A DNA stretch of 64,000 nucleotides, from NCBI GenBank assembly GCA_036873135.1, contig JAPTYO010000027.1, positions 2,685,195 through 2,749,194 of the forward strand. Reading direction: 5' to 3'. A program made the position numbers and the translations under genes. The notes under the pieces are model-generated. The model worked only from the letters and a program-made list of their open reading frames with translations, was not told the origin of the DNA and ran no database searches. The DNA is from Clarkia xantiana subsp. parviflora. Lineage: Eukaryota > Streptophyta > Magnoliopsida > Myrtales > Onagraceae. This document shows, piece by piece, positions 21,100 to 33,250 of the stretch; within the stretch, counting starts at the first letter, position 1, and every line of letters begins with the position of its first letter.

Positions 21100-21425
21100 A
21101 GGAGACGTACCAAGAAGACACTCTACCTTGGGAAAAACCAAATACAGGTCGCAAGCCACACTCGACCTTGGGGAAAACAAAGTAGCGGTGCAAGAGGCAC
21201 ACTACCTTGAAAACGCCAGGTTGTGGCAACAACATGGATAGGCACGTCGCCTTGCCGACCTCTGACCGACGCCATGGAAGGGTATGTCGCCTCGTCCGAC
21301 CTCTGGCCTTCTCCCTACCTCGGAAACTTCAAGTAGCTGTCGCGGAGTGCACCCTACCTTGGGAAAAACCAAGTAGCAGCTGTGGAATGCACCCTACCTT
21401 GGAAAACCCAAGTAGCAGTCGATAC
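21100..21425. repeat. Degenerate repeats around CTACCTTGGGAAAAACC
   Basis: Four to six imperfect copies of (C)TACCTTGGGAAAAACCAA with AAGTAGC downstream, at spacings near 40-65 bp. The remainder to about 22130 has no recognisable gene. Confidence 0.65.
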
Positions 21426-22150
21426 AATAGTCGCCACCTCGTGCCCGAAACGACTACGGTGCGAACGTCCCGACAAGGGGGCAACTCCACACCTACGAAC
21501 TTACAAGTTCACAACTACTACATAGCGAGCATCCTCTATACGGGGGCAACCCTATGTCAGTACGGGCCTCGTCCCAACGCTTTATACAGCCTATATGGCA
21601 CTACACGCGTTTGCGCTACCCAACACATGTTTATCATGAGATGTTCATCGACAACATACCAGGAGGCCTAACACCTCGCGACTAAGGGGCAAATGCCCCT
21701 ACTTGGCCACGTCACTACATATACTCCCCCTCTGGGGGCATTTACCTCAATGATCTTGGGGGCAATACTATATCAACAAGGGTCATGTCCCTCGGCATAT
21801 ACATTGAGAACATACTTCTTTTGTAAGATGTTCATCAACGACGCGTCGGATGCATGGCACCTCGCAAGTCCAGGACCCTCATGTCCGCGACACACCTTCC
21901 CTTATATAGGTACGCACTTCCATGTTCATGATACATCCATGTTCACTCAAGGTAACATCTTATGGGTATATTTTCTAGTATCCCATACTTCGAAAAATTT
22001 TGGACTAAAATTGAAATTTTTCTTCACTTAGACAAATCCCGGCATGAAATTGAAGTATGAATCCGTTTAGCTGTATTCATATTGCATCCCCATGTGTGTA
22101 TATATTGTTCAAGTATACGCCCATGGCAAGGATAGATTTATTATTTCCAC

Positions 22151-22262
22151 CTCAGACGGACGCGTGCTTGGACACGTGTCCGTGCTACTCTGACGTTTGC
22201 AATTCCTCTATCTTATAAGGCAGGGGGCAGAGTCAGAGACACATATCCATGGGTAAGTAAAC
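22151..22262 (+). promoter_or_regulatory. C-family conserved promoter-like block (C1 copy)
   Basis: The palindrome GGACACGTGTCC (22170-22181, with a CACGTG G-box), TGACGT at 22191, TTATAAG at 22213-22219, and ATG at 22249-22251 followed by GGTAAGT. The same order and spacing recur in CA (44284-44394) and CB (minus strand, 47378-47490). Confidence 0.55.
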
Positions 22263-22306
22263 ATTCAGACAAAAAGGTAAAATCCCGGTTTCAAATTGCG
22301 CATGTT

Positions 22307-23330
22307 TGCCACTAAAAGAATGCTTTAACGTTCTGCCATCGAGGTCTTCCAACTTGTATGCATTCGGAGCTGGCATCCCCACGACCTTATAAGGTCCTTC
22401 CCATTTTGGTGACATCTTGTTGATTCGATCCAAAAGGGTGAACTCGTTGCGACGCCAAACCAGCTCCCCGACGAAGAACTGTCGGGACTTCACTCGCCGA
22501 TTGTAGTACCTGGCCGTCACCAATCGCATTCGAGCCTGGACTTCATCGGCTTCTCGCCTCTTCTCTTCGAGTAAGTCCAAGTCCAGACGTCTCACTTCAA
22601 CGTTCGTCAGGGGCTCGTAATATCTCATTCGATGGGACGCCACAGCTACCTCTACGGGGGCGACAGCTTCCGTGCCATAAACGAGGCCAAACGGAGTCTC
22701 CCCTGTTGATCGTTTGGGTGTCGTTCTAACAGCCCAAAGCACGTTTTCCAGTTCGTTCAGCCACTTGCCCTTCAAGGCATAGACCCTCTTCTTTAGGCCG
22801 TCCATCACAATTTTGTTGGCTGATTCTACCTGGCCGTTAGTCTGAGCATGACGCACAGAAGCAGTCTGATGCTCGATGTTCAACTCCTCCAGATACTCCC
22901 TCACCTGAGAGCCGTTAAACGGTGGACCATTGTCGCTGATCACCACCTTAGGAATCCCATATCTGGACACAATATGGGTCTGGAGGAACTTGACGATCTG
23001 GTTCCCTGTTGTTCTGGCCAACGCCTTTGCCTCTATCCATTTCGAAAAATAATCGATAGCTACAAGTAAATACTTACATTGTCCTTGTGCTTGTGGAAGA
23101 GGTCCCACCAAGTCGATGCCCCACTACGCGAAGGGCCACGCGCTCTTGATGGATGTCAGATTAGCGGCCGGAGCCGCGATACTCGGGGCGTACCTCTGGC
23201 ACGCGTCGCAGGATCGGACCAACGCCGTTGCTTCTTTGTTCATCGTGGGCCAATAGTAGCCTAAGTTCAACACCTTCCTCATAATGGATCGGGCCCCTTC
23301 GTGACAAGCCGCGACCCCTTCATGCATTTC
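22307..23330 (-). pseudogene. pol: B2 integrase, C-terminally truncated
   Basis: Same layout as the B1 integrase: zinc region HEGVAACHEG ... CDACQRYA, core Asp, Asp and Glu visible, C-terminal domain to HSFSGKH. The frame then runs into C1 sequence and ends at 22233. A TAG near 23119 (CAG in B1) breaks it between the zinc region and the core. A further TAG at 23331-23333 separates it from RNase H. Confidence 0.85.
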
Positions 23331-24875
23331 CTACAGGATTCGACTGGTGTCGGGTTCTGCTACACACTTCAAGTACGGAGTCGAGAACCAGCCCTTCTTG
23401 TATAGCTGATTGTCCAGCATCACATAATTGGCCGCGATCCGACGTATCCTGTCCGCTGCCACTTGATCATCGGGGACTGCCCCCGTAGTCAGGTATGCGA
23501 CTATCGGGGTCATCCAAGTTGGCTCCTCCTCCGATCTTGCTTCAATGGCGCACACCTGTGTTGGGTCGATGTTTGATAGGATCACCTTCTCCAAGAAGTG
23601 CACCTTCCGATTTTCTTCCAAGGGTGCCCCCAAGGCAAATTTGCTCAAGGCATCTGCCTCTACATTTTCCTCCCTTGGAATAGCCTCGATATCGAAGCTT
23701 TTGAAGCTCTCTTTCAGGGCTTGTACCTCTCGCAGATACTTTTTCATTATCGGACTCCTTGCTTCGTATCGCCCTTGAACCTGGTTCACGATTAAAGCTG
23801 CGTCGCACTTCACTCTCAAGTGATCGATTCCAGTGCCTTTAGCAATTTTTAGGCCCGTGATAAGGGCTTCATACTCCGCTTCGTTGTTTGTGGCCTTGAA
23901 TGTTAAAGCCAAGGCGTATCGGAGCGGTTCACCTTCGCCCGGTGGTATCAACAAAAAGCCTACTCCTGATCCGTCCGAACTCGCGGAGCCATCCGTGTAC
24001 ATCTCCCAGATATTTTCCTTGTTTGGCTGTTCTGATTGCTCTGCCCTCTCTGGTTGTTCTTCTATCGGGACCTCCACGGTTGCCCCCTCTACAGGGCCCG
24101 CTTCTTCCAGATCGGGGGCTGTAGATTCTGCTATAAAATCCGCCAATGCCTGGCCTTTAATTGCCGTTCTTGGAGCAAAGTGTATTCGAAACTCACTAAG
24201 CTCTACTGCCCACTTCACTAATCTTCCCGACGCGTCCGGTCGGTTCAAAAAATGCTTCAAAGGCTGGTTTGTCAGCACAGTAATCTCGTGTGCGTGGAAA
24301 TAAGGCCTTAGCTTCCGAGCAGTAATAATCAACGCAAAGAGGTACTTCTCAACGGCGGGATAGTTTAATTCAGACTTGGCAAACGCCTTGCTTACATAAT
24401 AAACGGGGACTTGATTACCCTCGACAACCTTCACTATCACAGAGCTAATGGCAAATTCAGAAACAGCCAAATAAAGATAGAGCGGCTCGCCTGGAACCGG
24501 TTTCGCCAACGGCGGGAGGGTGCGAAGGTGTTGCTTGAGTGCTTGGAAAGCCTCTTCACATTTGGCGGTCCACTCGAATTTTTTGTTGGCCCTCAAGACT
24601 TCAAAAAACGGCATTGATCGGTCGCTGGCTTTGGACAAGAAGCGATTCATTGCATCTAGTCGACCATTCAGCACTTGCACCTCCCGATGGTTTATCGGAG
24701 ACTGCATCTCCTCGATTGCCCTCAGCTTCTCAGGATTCACTTCAATTCCTCTTTGGCTCACCATGAAGCCCAAAAACTTCCCTGAGTGGACTCCGAAGGC
24801 GCATTTCGTCGGGTTCAAGCGAACTTGATGGAGCCTCATCCGCTCAAATGCCATGGTTAGGTTGTACACATGATC
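23331..24875 (-). pseudogene. pol: B2 RT C-terminus and two RNase H domains
   Basis: Continues the RT thumb and connection, then a first RNase H (YYVSKAFAKSELNYPAVEKY region) and a second archaeal-like RNase H with YTDGS, NNEAEYE and EADALS intact. It reads through to the zinc region where B1 is frameshifted (NQLYKKGWFSTPYLKCVAEP). It is separated from the upstream RT by a TAA at about 24876-24878 where B1 has GAG. Confidence 0.85.
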
Positions 24876-27800
24876 TTAGGCTTGTCGGGACTTCACCAGC
24901 ATAACATCCACGTAAGCTTCCATGGTTTCTCCCAGCATATCTCCAAACAGTTTGTTCACCATCCGTTGGTAGGTTGCCCCGGCATTGATCAACCCGAAAG
25001 GCATGACATCGTAGTGATAGATGTCACTGTCTGCGTAGAACGCTGTGTGGGGAGCATCTTCCTTGGCCATCTTGATTTGGTTGTAGCCTGAATACGCGTC
25101 CATGAAACTCAACAGTTCGTGTCCCGACGTGGCATCCACCAACTGGTCGATTCTCGGGAGTGGATAGCAGTCCTTTGGGCAAGCCTTGTTCAAGTCGCGG
25201 AAGTCCACACACATTCGCCATTTCCCGTTAGTCTTCTTCACCAGCACTGGGTTGGCAACCCAAGTCTGGAATCGGAGCTCCTTAATGAACCCAGCATCGA
25301 GCAACCTGCCCACCTCCTGCTGGATCGTGATCTTCTTGTCCGTGCCCATCGGACGCCTTTTCTGCGTGATAGCCTTGATCGCGGGGTCTATCTTCAGCTC
25401 GTGTACGATCACATCGGGGCTGATTCCTGGCATATCGCTCGGGGACCAGGCAAACAGCTCCTTGAACTCCTTCAACAACTCCACCAATTTTTGGGCTGTC
25501 TCCTCAGTCAGAGCAGACCCGATTTTCACCTTCCTCTGGGGTCCGTCGATCTCGACTTCTTTCAGATCTTCTACGGGGGCGGGACGCCCAAACTCTTCTC
25601 TGGGATCTGTGTCTGTCTGGAGGACAGTCATGGCCTCTCGCCTCCTCCTCCGGGTGGCGTTAACATAGCATTTTCGAGAAGCCACCTGGTCGCCTCTAAC
25701 CTCTCCGACTCCATGGTCAGTCGGGAACTTCATCTTCTGGTGCACTGTCGAGGCAACCGCCATCAGGGGATTAACGGTGGTTCTTCCGATAATCGCGTTG
25801 TAGGTCCCCGCGGAATCAACCACGACAAATTCCACGTTCCTCCTTTCTGATTTCCACCCACTACCAAACTCCACTGGTAAGGTGATTACTCCTAGCGGAT
25901 AGGAGGTTGAGCCAGAGAACCCGACCATTGGGAAGTTTGCCTCCTTTAGATCTTTCTTCGTCTTCCCCATAGCCTCCAGCGCGTCCATGAATAGGATGTC
26001 GGAGAAGCTCCCCCCGTCGATTAGAATTCTCTTCATTTCGAACCCATATACATCCAGGGTTACCACCAAGGCATCGTCGTGCGGAGTCTCTACGCCTATG
26101 AGGTCTTCCGACGAAAAGGAGATTACCATCTCTTCTTTCAGGGTCCAGGATCGGGACCTCTTACCCAGCACCACTACCGTAGGGATTCTAGAAGCATAGA
26201 CTTCTCGGGTGGATGAAGTATCACCTCCAGCAGCAAATCCTCCATGGATTACGTTGATAGTGCCCTGCCTCTCCTTGCGAGCACCAGATGACTCTGGGTC
26301 GGTTCTCTTCTTTTTTGGGGACCGATCGCGTGATCGGGAACGGGACCGCGATCGGGATCGAGAGCGGGATCGACACCGCTTATCCCCGACGAATTCCTTG
26401 AGCTTCCCCTTCTGGATCTGCTTTTCAATCTCCTTCTTCAGTTCCCGACAGTGATTGGTGTCGTGACCATTTGTGCGGTGAAATCGGCAGTAGCGATCCG
26501 TGCGGGATCCCAAGAATTCTCCATCTTTCTTCGGGGGGTACCTGGAGATACCTTGTCGTTCCATGACTGTCATCACTTCCGCCATGGAGCAGTTGAGAGG
26601 AATGTCGAGATCCTCCCGCTTATCCTTCCTTGAAGAACGTTATCGTCCCTTCGATCAGGTCGGCCTCGGTTCCGACTACTCTCGGGTTTGCCCTTTGTCT
26701 TACGATCGTCGAAGGGTTTAACCGACTGCTTTCCTTTGTTAGACTTTGGGGGCTCCAGTTCTCCCGCGGCTATCTTCGATTCCTGGACATCGATCTGCCG
26801 TTTCACCCTCTTCTGTAATGCCTCCATATTCCACACAGCTTTTTCAGCCACGCTGTGCATTAGGTCGGAGCCGTAGGGGGCTGTCAGGTTCCGAATGAAG
26901 GTACGGATGGTTTCACCCTCCGAAATTTCTTCGTCGATCTCTGCCACACTTGCCGTGTACCGTTGGTAATAGTGCGCCAGCGATTCGTCGGGCCTTTGCA
27001 CCACCTGGGTCAGGACCTCATGCTCTTCAATAAACGCCTCCGACCCTGGTACTGCTGAATGAATCGGTCGTGCATGTCTGCCCAGCAAGTGATGCAGCCT
27101 GGGGGCAGACTAAAGAACCAGGTCAGGGCTCTTTCTCCCAGTGTGTTCGGGAACAGCGTACACACTATGTCCTCGCTCGGGGCTCTTCCCAGACACGCCA
27201 TGAGGTTCTTCTGGACATGGCGAACTGGATCTCCTTCGCCATCGTACTCCTTTATCGTGGGGATACCTAGCCCGGGCGGGGCTAGGGTGTCAATGAGTCG
27301 GGGAACGAAGGGATGAGTGGATCGATCCCTTAGCTCCGACACCAGCGGCTTCTGTTCTCCCATGCAGATGTTCACGATCTTTACCACCTGGTCGGGAGTG
27401 ATGGGACCATTCAAGGGAATGGTCCTGTGTTGTACTGGTCCTGGCCCATCAACCACGAACCTCTCCGGTTGACCGGATGCTCTACCTCCGTCCTGGCCTC
27501 GGGGCAGGACTTCCTGTGCGTTCCGACCCTCTGTCGGTGGGGCCACTTCCTCCAACGGGGGCATCTCCTCCTGCCTCCTCGCAGCCTCTCTTCGGTCCAA
27601 GAGAGCCTCTACGGCCGCCAAAAACATGGGCATGGCTTCCGCCACGGCCCTTGTCAAGTCTGTAGCTGGGGGAGCCTCCTGCCCCCTATTGCCCTGGTGC
27701 TGAGGAGCAATATCTTCGGGATCTCCATTGTGCCCCCCTGTCTGGGAGAGCTCGGCCGGGGGATGGTTCTGGTTTTCCTCCTGTTCTGGTACTGAATCCA

Positions 27801-27885
27801 GATTCATTGCAGCGGGGTGACGGGAACCACCGGATTGTCCCTGTCTTCTGTGCTTGCCAGCCGCCATTGATCGAGTAGAAGGCAT
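24876..27885 (-). pseudogene. gag-pol: B2 gag, protease and RT
   Basis: The start at 27885 corresponds to the B1 gag Met. A lost base near 27013 and another near 26640 shift the frame within gag (compare GACCTCATGCTCTTC here with GGACCTCACGCTCTTC in B1). The knuckle YCRFHRTNGHDTNHC, the Arg-Ser repeat (about 26.38-26.32 kb) and protease DGG follow. RT is complete but YVDD reads YVDV at about 24.9 kb, which removes one catalytic Asp. Confidence 0.87.
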
Positions 27886-27903
27886 ATCAGCTTTTTGTTT
27901 GTT

Positions 27904-28620
27904 TCCCAAAGACGGCGCCAATGTTGGATCACGGTGGAACTCCGGTACGGACTTTGACGGCAATCCTAGCTCCTTCGCTCCACGCAATCCTGCAAGAGGG
28001 GATAGACCGGGCGGTGACCCAGAATCCCTCTCCGATGCTTATATGAGTGTCTAGTACGGACTGGCAAGCAAATAATCTCAAAGGGTATGTAATTCAACGT
28101 AAGTCTTCTGAGGTGATCTCCTGCCCTTTTATAGGCAAAGAGTTGCCTCAGGTACCTGGCGAACCGTTGGGGTTGGTTAGCCCGTATCCCGCGTATCTCG
28201 GATGTGATCTCGCGTATCTCAGCCATGCCCCGCGTATCTCGGCCACGCTCCGTGTATCTTAACCACGTTCCGCGTATCTCGGCCACGCCCCGCATATCTT
28301 GGCCTTATCCTCTGATAATCGAGTCCCGACTCCCGTCGGGGACTCCAGAGTTATCTCGTTGTGTCACCGCTCGGGGCCCCTCGTCATCGTGACAGGGCCA
28401 ATCATTCTCAGGGATTCATCATCGGGGCCTACTTAAAGGCTTCTCATCGGGAGCTTCCAGCTCCACTGTCGGGACCGACTCTGTCGGGACCTTGCCTTGT
28501 CGGGACTCCCTTCGTCGGGACCCTTCTCCTAGGTCATCTTGACCTTCATTTTGGGCCTGGTGGGCCTGTTTGCCGTTTCCTCCCCGTTAAAGGGCCTGAC
28601 GGCTGTAATCGGACCCATCA
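27904..28620 (-). repeat. B2 5' LTR (27922-28620) and primer binding site (27904-27921)
   Basis: The 699-bp LTR matches B1's, with the TATA box as the complement of 28127-28133. TTGGCGCCGTCTTTGGGA follows it in element sense. The right edge lies against C1 LTR sequence at 28621. Confidence 0.9.
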
Positions 28621-28900
28621 GAACATCTTGGCAAGTTGCATAATTTTGCTCTGACATCTCTCTAGCTTTATCTCTCTACAAAAACCGTACTGACTTAGGC
28701 ATCGGAGAGGGTTCATCAGGCACCACCCCCCCCTCTATGCCTGGTATTGCCCCTCTTGCAGGGCGAGAAGAGAAGCGAAGCGAAGGAAGGAAAGACACAA
28801 GTTAGGACGACACAACCCGAGAGCACCAAATCCGCAACATCTCCAGTGAGGAACGAGACTTAGGTCGACCGCCCGTTGACCCTAGACTCGGAACCTAACA
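28621..28900 (+). repeat. C1 3' LTR remnant
   Basis: Last 280 bp of a C-type LTR, starting GAACATCTTGGCAAG and ending GGAACCTAACA, with a run of 8 C at 28726-28733 against 14 in the 5' LTR. The upstream part is lost. Confidence 0.9.
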
Positions 28901-28905
28901 GTAAA

Positions 28906-29269
28906 CAATAACCCTATAGTTTCGGCCGAAATACACATTACTTGGGACCTAAGAAATTAAAAATTTAACCTTGTAATTCCTATAGGGTTCGGCCGAAAAC
29001 ACCAAATTGGAAACAAGTGGTCAAAATTCAATATCAAATTTTAATAAGATGTACAATCCAATGTTTGATTTTGATAAAAGTCCCATTTTTCTTGAAGATC
29101 ATGAACATCAAATTTCACTCATAACATCATGAAAAATTTCGGCACTCCCTTTAAAAATTTCAAAAATTTCAAAAAGTCAAAATTTTAAAATTTTCTGCCA
29201 GAAATTTTAAATTCTCAGGAACATCAATTTATCAAAATCAAGAACTTCTAACACAGGCTCCGATACCAC
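28906..29269 (-). other. D 5' leader remainder and primer binding site
   Basis: Noncoding and AT-rich. At 29256-29268 the minus strand reads TGGTATCGGAGCC, one base from the LTR, close to the copia primer binding site complementary to initiator methionine tRNA (usually TGGTATCAGAGC). Confidence 0.8.
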
Positions 29270-29869
29270 TGTTGGATTACGGGGCTGATTATTACGGAAA
29301 CTTAAAACACAGATACATGCCAGTAATCAGATTACGCAGCGGAAGATATGCACGTACCTTAAACCCTTTCGTAGTCACCAAGGATCCTGCTTGGGGAGTT
29401 CACGACCCACCGGACGGAACCCGTAGAAGTTCTTGTTAAGGAATTCCTACGCGGTATAGTATCCACAGCAAAGCCTCTGATCGATTCTTGGCAGGGACGA
29501 TTCTCCGGAGTGATTTTCTCTAAGCAAACTGGCACACCCTAGGTGGTGCAATATGGTTCGGCTGAAACTTGTTCTACGGGGGAGGGTTTTCTCTCAAATC
29601 ACCACTTAGGAGGAATTGTGAATTACCCCAAATAAAACCCTTACACCCTTTATTTATAGGAGGAGCAAAGTGGACAAAAGTCCTCTTTGCCCCTACACTT
29701 AAGTTTCGGCCGGCCATGTATAAGGGAGGCCCAATATTTTGGTCCTCTCATGTTAACTGGGATTTGGGTCAAGCCCAATTTCCCTAATGTGACATTTACC
29801 CAATTTCTTAGGTAACGTATACATATTAATGGTCTACCAATTACGGCGCCCAGTCACCATATGCTAACA
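29270..29869 (-). repeat. D 5' LTR
   Basis: 600 bp with TG...CA ends, pairing with 1462-2060. The TATA box is the complement of 29651-29658. Confidence 0.9.
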
Positions 29870-32244
29870 GGGGATCATCCTCTTTAGCAGGAACTTGTGA
29901 AGGAGTGGATCCCTTAACACCACGAACAGAAGCCACAACATTTGCCTTTGAAGAACCATCGAGAGAAATCCGCCCGGAAGCAACCTTAGCCCTTCCTGAA
30001 CGTCTAGCAAGGCGATCAACATACCCCGAAGCAAACACGGCATACTCCCTAAGACAATGGAAAGTTGGGACAAATTGTGAAAATATCCTCAACCATACCC
30101 TTTCCAAAAGTGTTCATAATACCCTCACAATGCTCCTCGACACAGCTATAAAATCCCTTGGAAGCCAAGAAATCCTGGACACCAATAGCCTTGCCTTTCT
30201 CAACCACAAGGGACGAACCCTCCTCTAAACCAGATAATCTACCCTCTTCACGAGCATCCCGAATAGCATCCTTCATCTTCAAAGCAGCAAACAAATCTTC
30301 ATCCGCTTGACGGGAAAGAACAACATCGAGCTGCTTTTGAAGAACAGATATGCGGCTGGCAAAGGTAACCTCAGAAACCTTGAACTCCTCAACCTCGTCA
30401 CAAAAAAAATATTTGGTTTTCATTAAAGTAGACTCAACGGTTTCCAACCTCTCCCAAAGAGCATCCCTATCTTGAGTCACGTTCACCAAGTGAGAGCCAA
30501 GGTTAACGACGGAGGATATCCCCTAGAAATGGCCACCGTCTGAAGGCATCCAGGTATTGCCCCTAACATCATCAACAACAGGGCGAATGAGATCCTCGGG
30601 GCATATCAAAGGCAACTTAATCATACCTGGAAGAAAAAGTGTAGGACACAACAACACCATAAAAATAAACATATACATGAGGAGAACACCGCCAAATACA
30701 TGGCCTCGACACTGGAGATCTATCATTGGAAGATTCAAGCCTCGGGGGGGGGGGGGGGGGGGGGGAAAGGAGACAAAGACCCGCCGACATCATCTGAAAC
30801 TCCTCCGTCCTCTGGAGCAACGAGAGACACGTCCTCAACGGAAACCTCTCTCTCTTTATGGTAAGAGGAAGACTTGGAAGGGGATGTAAAAGAGGCTACC
30901 TTCCGGGCCTTAGAAGCAAAGACTTCCACCTCCAAGCTAGATCTTTTGGACTTAATCATGGCCAAGATCTTTGTAGCAGAAATAGAGAAAGACCATCCTA
31001 AAAACAACAAAAACATATATCAGTATGAAAAAAACGAGATATGCATAAAAGCAAAAGGAACACTGCAATGCTATACCAGAGGAAGGCTCCACAGCTCTGG
31101 AAGTCACTGAGACAACAGCCGAGGTTTTCATCACCTGTGGTTATGGGGGCGACGCCCGAAACCTCCTTCTCCGTGGGAAAACCTTCACCAACATCGTCGT
31201 CGTCCTCCTGAAATCGGGAAGACCGATATCCAAACCAACCTACAAGGCAGAGCAGTAAAATCACAAGTATTAAAAACTCAAAAACTTGCGTATCAAAGGC
31301 GAGGTAGGAGACACCGATACGATCCCAGTGGCACATAACTCCTCCTCCATAATATGATGCACCGACTCAAAGGAGGCCGTAGTGTTCCCAATATATATCA
31401 ACTTCAAGGCTTGCCTCTCTGACATTGAAAGCTAGGAAAACTTAGGACGTTCGTCCGTCTCTAGAGGGAAGTCCAAGGACAAAGAAACGCCTCGATCCTT
31501 AATAAAGAAGTAGTGTTTCTCCAGTGGCCACACCTGCTTTCAAAAGGAAGAACGAAGCGACACTTATTGTGCCACCCAACATCACCCAGCTAGGAGAAAC
31601 CCTTTTGAGTCAACATGGGGTAACAGATCACCAAGGAATAGAACACTGATTCTCCACCATGCTGAATGCGATAGAAGCATCAGAAGAGGCGTAGAGAATA
31701 AGCCCTGAACTGGCGGTGGCACAAAGCCCTAAATCCAGCCCAAGCAATAATAGAAGAAGGGACGAGGCGGATAGGGGAGATTCAATAATAATCACAGAGC
31801 TCTCGAAGCTCTGCACAATAGGGGAAGCGCAGCCCCACCTTAATTTGATGAACATACACTGCCACCATCCCATCCAAAGGCGGGGTAACGGAGCTCCCAG
31901 TGTAGCGGTAAGGCATGGCAAAGGGGAAAGCAAGCTTGTCTAGACTACCCAACCCCGCCATCCTAACTTGGAGAATAAAGCCCTTCCTCTTCAATAGGTT
32001 TTCGTAATAAATCTCAAATAAGAACACGGGGTCCTGCAAGAATTCTAACGCATACTCAAAGATGTGCTCCAACTCAGTATCTGACTCCGACTTAGAGTCA
32101 GACACCACCGGAACATAATCCGGACTCAAATCGAGGTGCGGAAATCGCTTCCCCATGAAAAACTCCTTATTTTGGGTAACAGAATAAGGGAGCCCTAGAA
32201 GCAAAACCACCTCGGCGAACTTTAGAAGAAAAAGGATTACTCAT
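29870..32244 (-). pseudogene. E antisense gene, decayed, cut by D
   Basis: It is antisense to E, like the B1 antisense gene. A start ATG at 32242-32244 is plausible, but the first frame closes and coding resumes in another. The conserved N-terminal domain is at about 32.2-31.5 kb (LRFPYCAELRELCDYY, then an AWAGFRALCHRQFRAYSLRLF-like stretch shared with B1). A coiled-coil exon at 30489-30049 matches the F and CA copies (ICPNFPL ... REYAVFASGYVDRLARR), with a frameshift near 30060. It reads straight into the D insertion at 29870. Several stops and shifts are present. Confidence 0.65.
30744..30765 (+). repeat. Run of 22 G
   Basis: Uninterrupted homopolymer inside the E antisense gene region, probably in an intron or decayed exon. 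Length may be affected by sequencing error. Confidence 0.85.
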
Positions 32245-32862
32245 TGTGAAGAGAAAGGATGCAACGCTTCTTACACCGAGGGAAGCTTCAAAGACACACC
32301 TGACAATAGAAAGATAGAACGATCAGAAATAATCAACCCCGCCTCAAGGTGTCATGCAAATCCATCAAGTGCATGAATGATACTACTTATTAAAGGTAAG
32401 ACTATGATGGATAATCAAATGGGCGCTATACTAATCTATCAAAACCAACCTACCCAGGGGTACATCCCAAATTGCACAAAGATTAAATGCTTACTACGGG
32501 GGCAAAACTACGGGGGCAAAGACACGTGCATGGATGATACTACTTGCTAAGGGGGGACTATGATGGATAGGAAAATACTACAGACACCCCTAAGGGGGAG
32601 ACAAGCAAAGAAACCCCAACACTACCAAAGGTAGCCAAAGGGATCATTAAACACCTACAATAAGCAATGTATCAATCATGCAAGCATAAGGTGGCCTAGA
32701 CAAGGAAACTATCGATCCCGAAGGGAACAGCACTTATATAAAAAAGGGGCAACCGAATACTCACCTCAAAAGTACTCCAAGCTCAACAACAAGAGACAAT
32801 CCTCCATTTCCAATAAACAATGCACAATAAGGCAACTCAAGTATCTATGGGAAGGTCCTAGC

Positions 32863-32869
32863 TTTTATA
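32863..32869 (-). promoter_or_regulatory. Putative TATA box of the E antisense gene
   Basis: Minus strand CTATAAAAGC, about 620 bases upstream of the proposed start. The distance implies a long leader or intron. Confidence 0.4.
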
Positions 32870-32924
32870 GCAATCAATGGAGAACACACAAACAGAAGGG
32901 CCTAAAGATCTAACCTTTGACGAA

Positions 32925-33250
32925 ATGGAACCAAACTGGCCAAAAATCTGGTCCAAGGCCGAACACGTCGTCGGAACCGCCGCCCTCCACCGGAGAAGCC
33001 CAATCTTCCCGATACAACCACCACGAGCCTAGCTCCGCAACGCCGGCCCCGCTATCGACCTGCCGCCCCAGATGCCGTATCAGCCGAGTCAGGCACCGCC
33101 GTCGGAAAGGAACCTCCACCGACCCACATGCGCGCCAGAGTCCAAGCTGTCCGAGTCTCCTTCGTGCTGCGCTCCGCCGTTCCGTTCCATTCTGTTCCCC
33201 TTTTGCCGGCCAGCCAAAGCCACTCAAGCCGAATTCAACCCCAAATCAAA
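32925..33250. other. GC-rich stretch with overlapping open frames
   Basis: A locally GC-rich block open on both strands (32910-33227 minus, 32917-33255 plus). Composition alone explains the long frames and I recognise no domain. It lies upstream of the E antisense gene. From 33250 to 33727 I see nothing but purine-rich noncoding sequence. Confidence 0.4.

Larger units (their letters stand above)
22307..28620 (-). mobile_element. Ty3/gypsy Tat-type element B2, truncated and decayed
   Basis: A - strand relative of B1 inside C1. The 5' LTR (27922-28620), primer binding site, gag, protease, RT, both RNase H domains and integrase are present. The 26-bp array, antisense gene, polypurine tract and 3' LTR are absent: the sequence stops at 22307, a few codons before the end of integrase, and passes into C1. 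There are two gag frameshifts, three stops in pol and a broken RT active site. With no 3' LTR, no target duplication can be checked. Confidence 0.9.
19829..28900 (+). mobile_element. LTR element C1, non-autonomous, split by B2
   Basis: A + strand element in the D leader with target duplication GTAAA at 19824-19828 and 28901-28905. The 5' LTR (19829-20605) and primer binding site are complete. The internal part (20606-22306) has no gag or pol, only a 27-bp array, a degenerate repeat and the C-family promoter-like block. The sequence then passes without spacer into the pol end of B2. Only the last 280 bp of the 3' LTR remain (28621-28900). The simplest reading is that B2 inserted into the C1 3' LTR and a later deletion removed the inner C1 end, the LTR start and the B2 3' end. 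Confidence 0.85.
1462..29869 (-). mobile_element. Ty1/copia element D, decayed, split by B1 and C1
   Basis: This is a - strand copia element: 5' LTR 29270-29869, primer binding site 29256-29268, leader 28906-29255 plus 18104-19823, gag-protease 17009-18103, integrase 15663-17012, reverse transcriptase and RNase H 3172-4957, 3' noncoding 2061-3171, 3' LTR 1462-2060. The pol order (integrase before reverse transcriptase) defines copia. It is interrupted by B1 in the integrase/RT linker and by C1 in the leader. The two LTRs (599 and 600 bp) differ at many sites by eye, and catalytic residues of protease and reverse transcriptase are lost. No clear target duplication is seen (GGTGG at 1457-1461 against GGGGA at 29870-29874). 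Confidence 0.85.

Noticed and set aside
1457..29874. Target site duplication for D
   Set aside because: GGTGG on the left and GGGGA on the right do not match well enough to claim.
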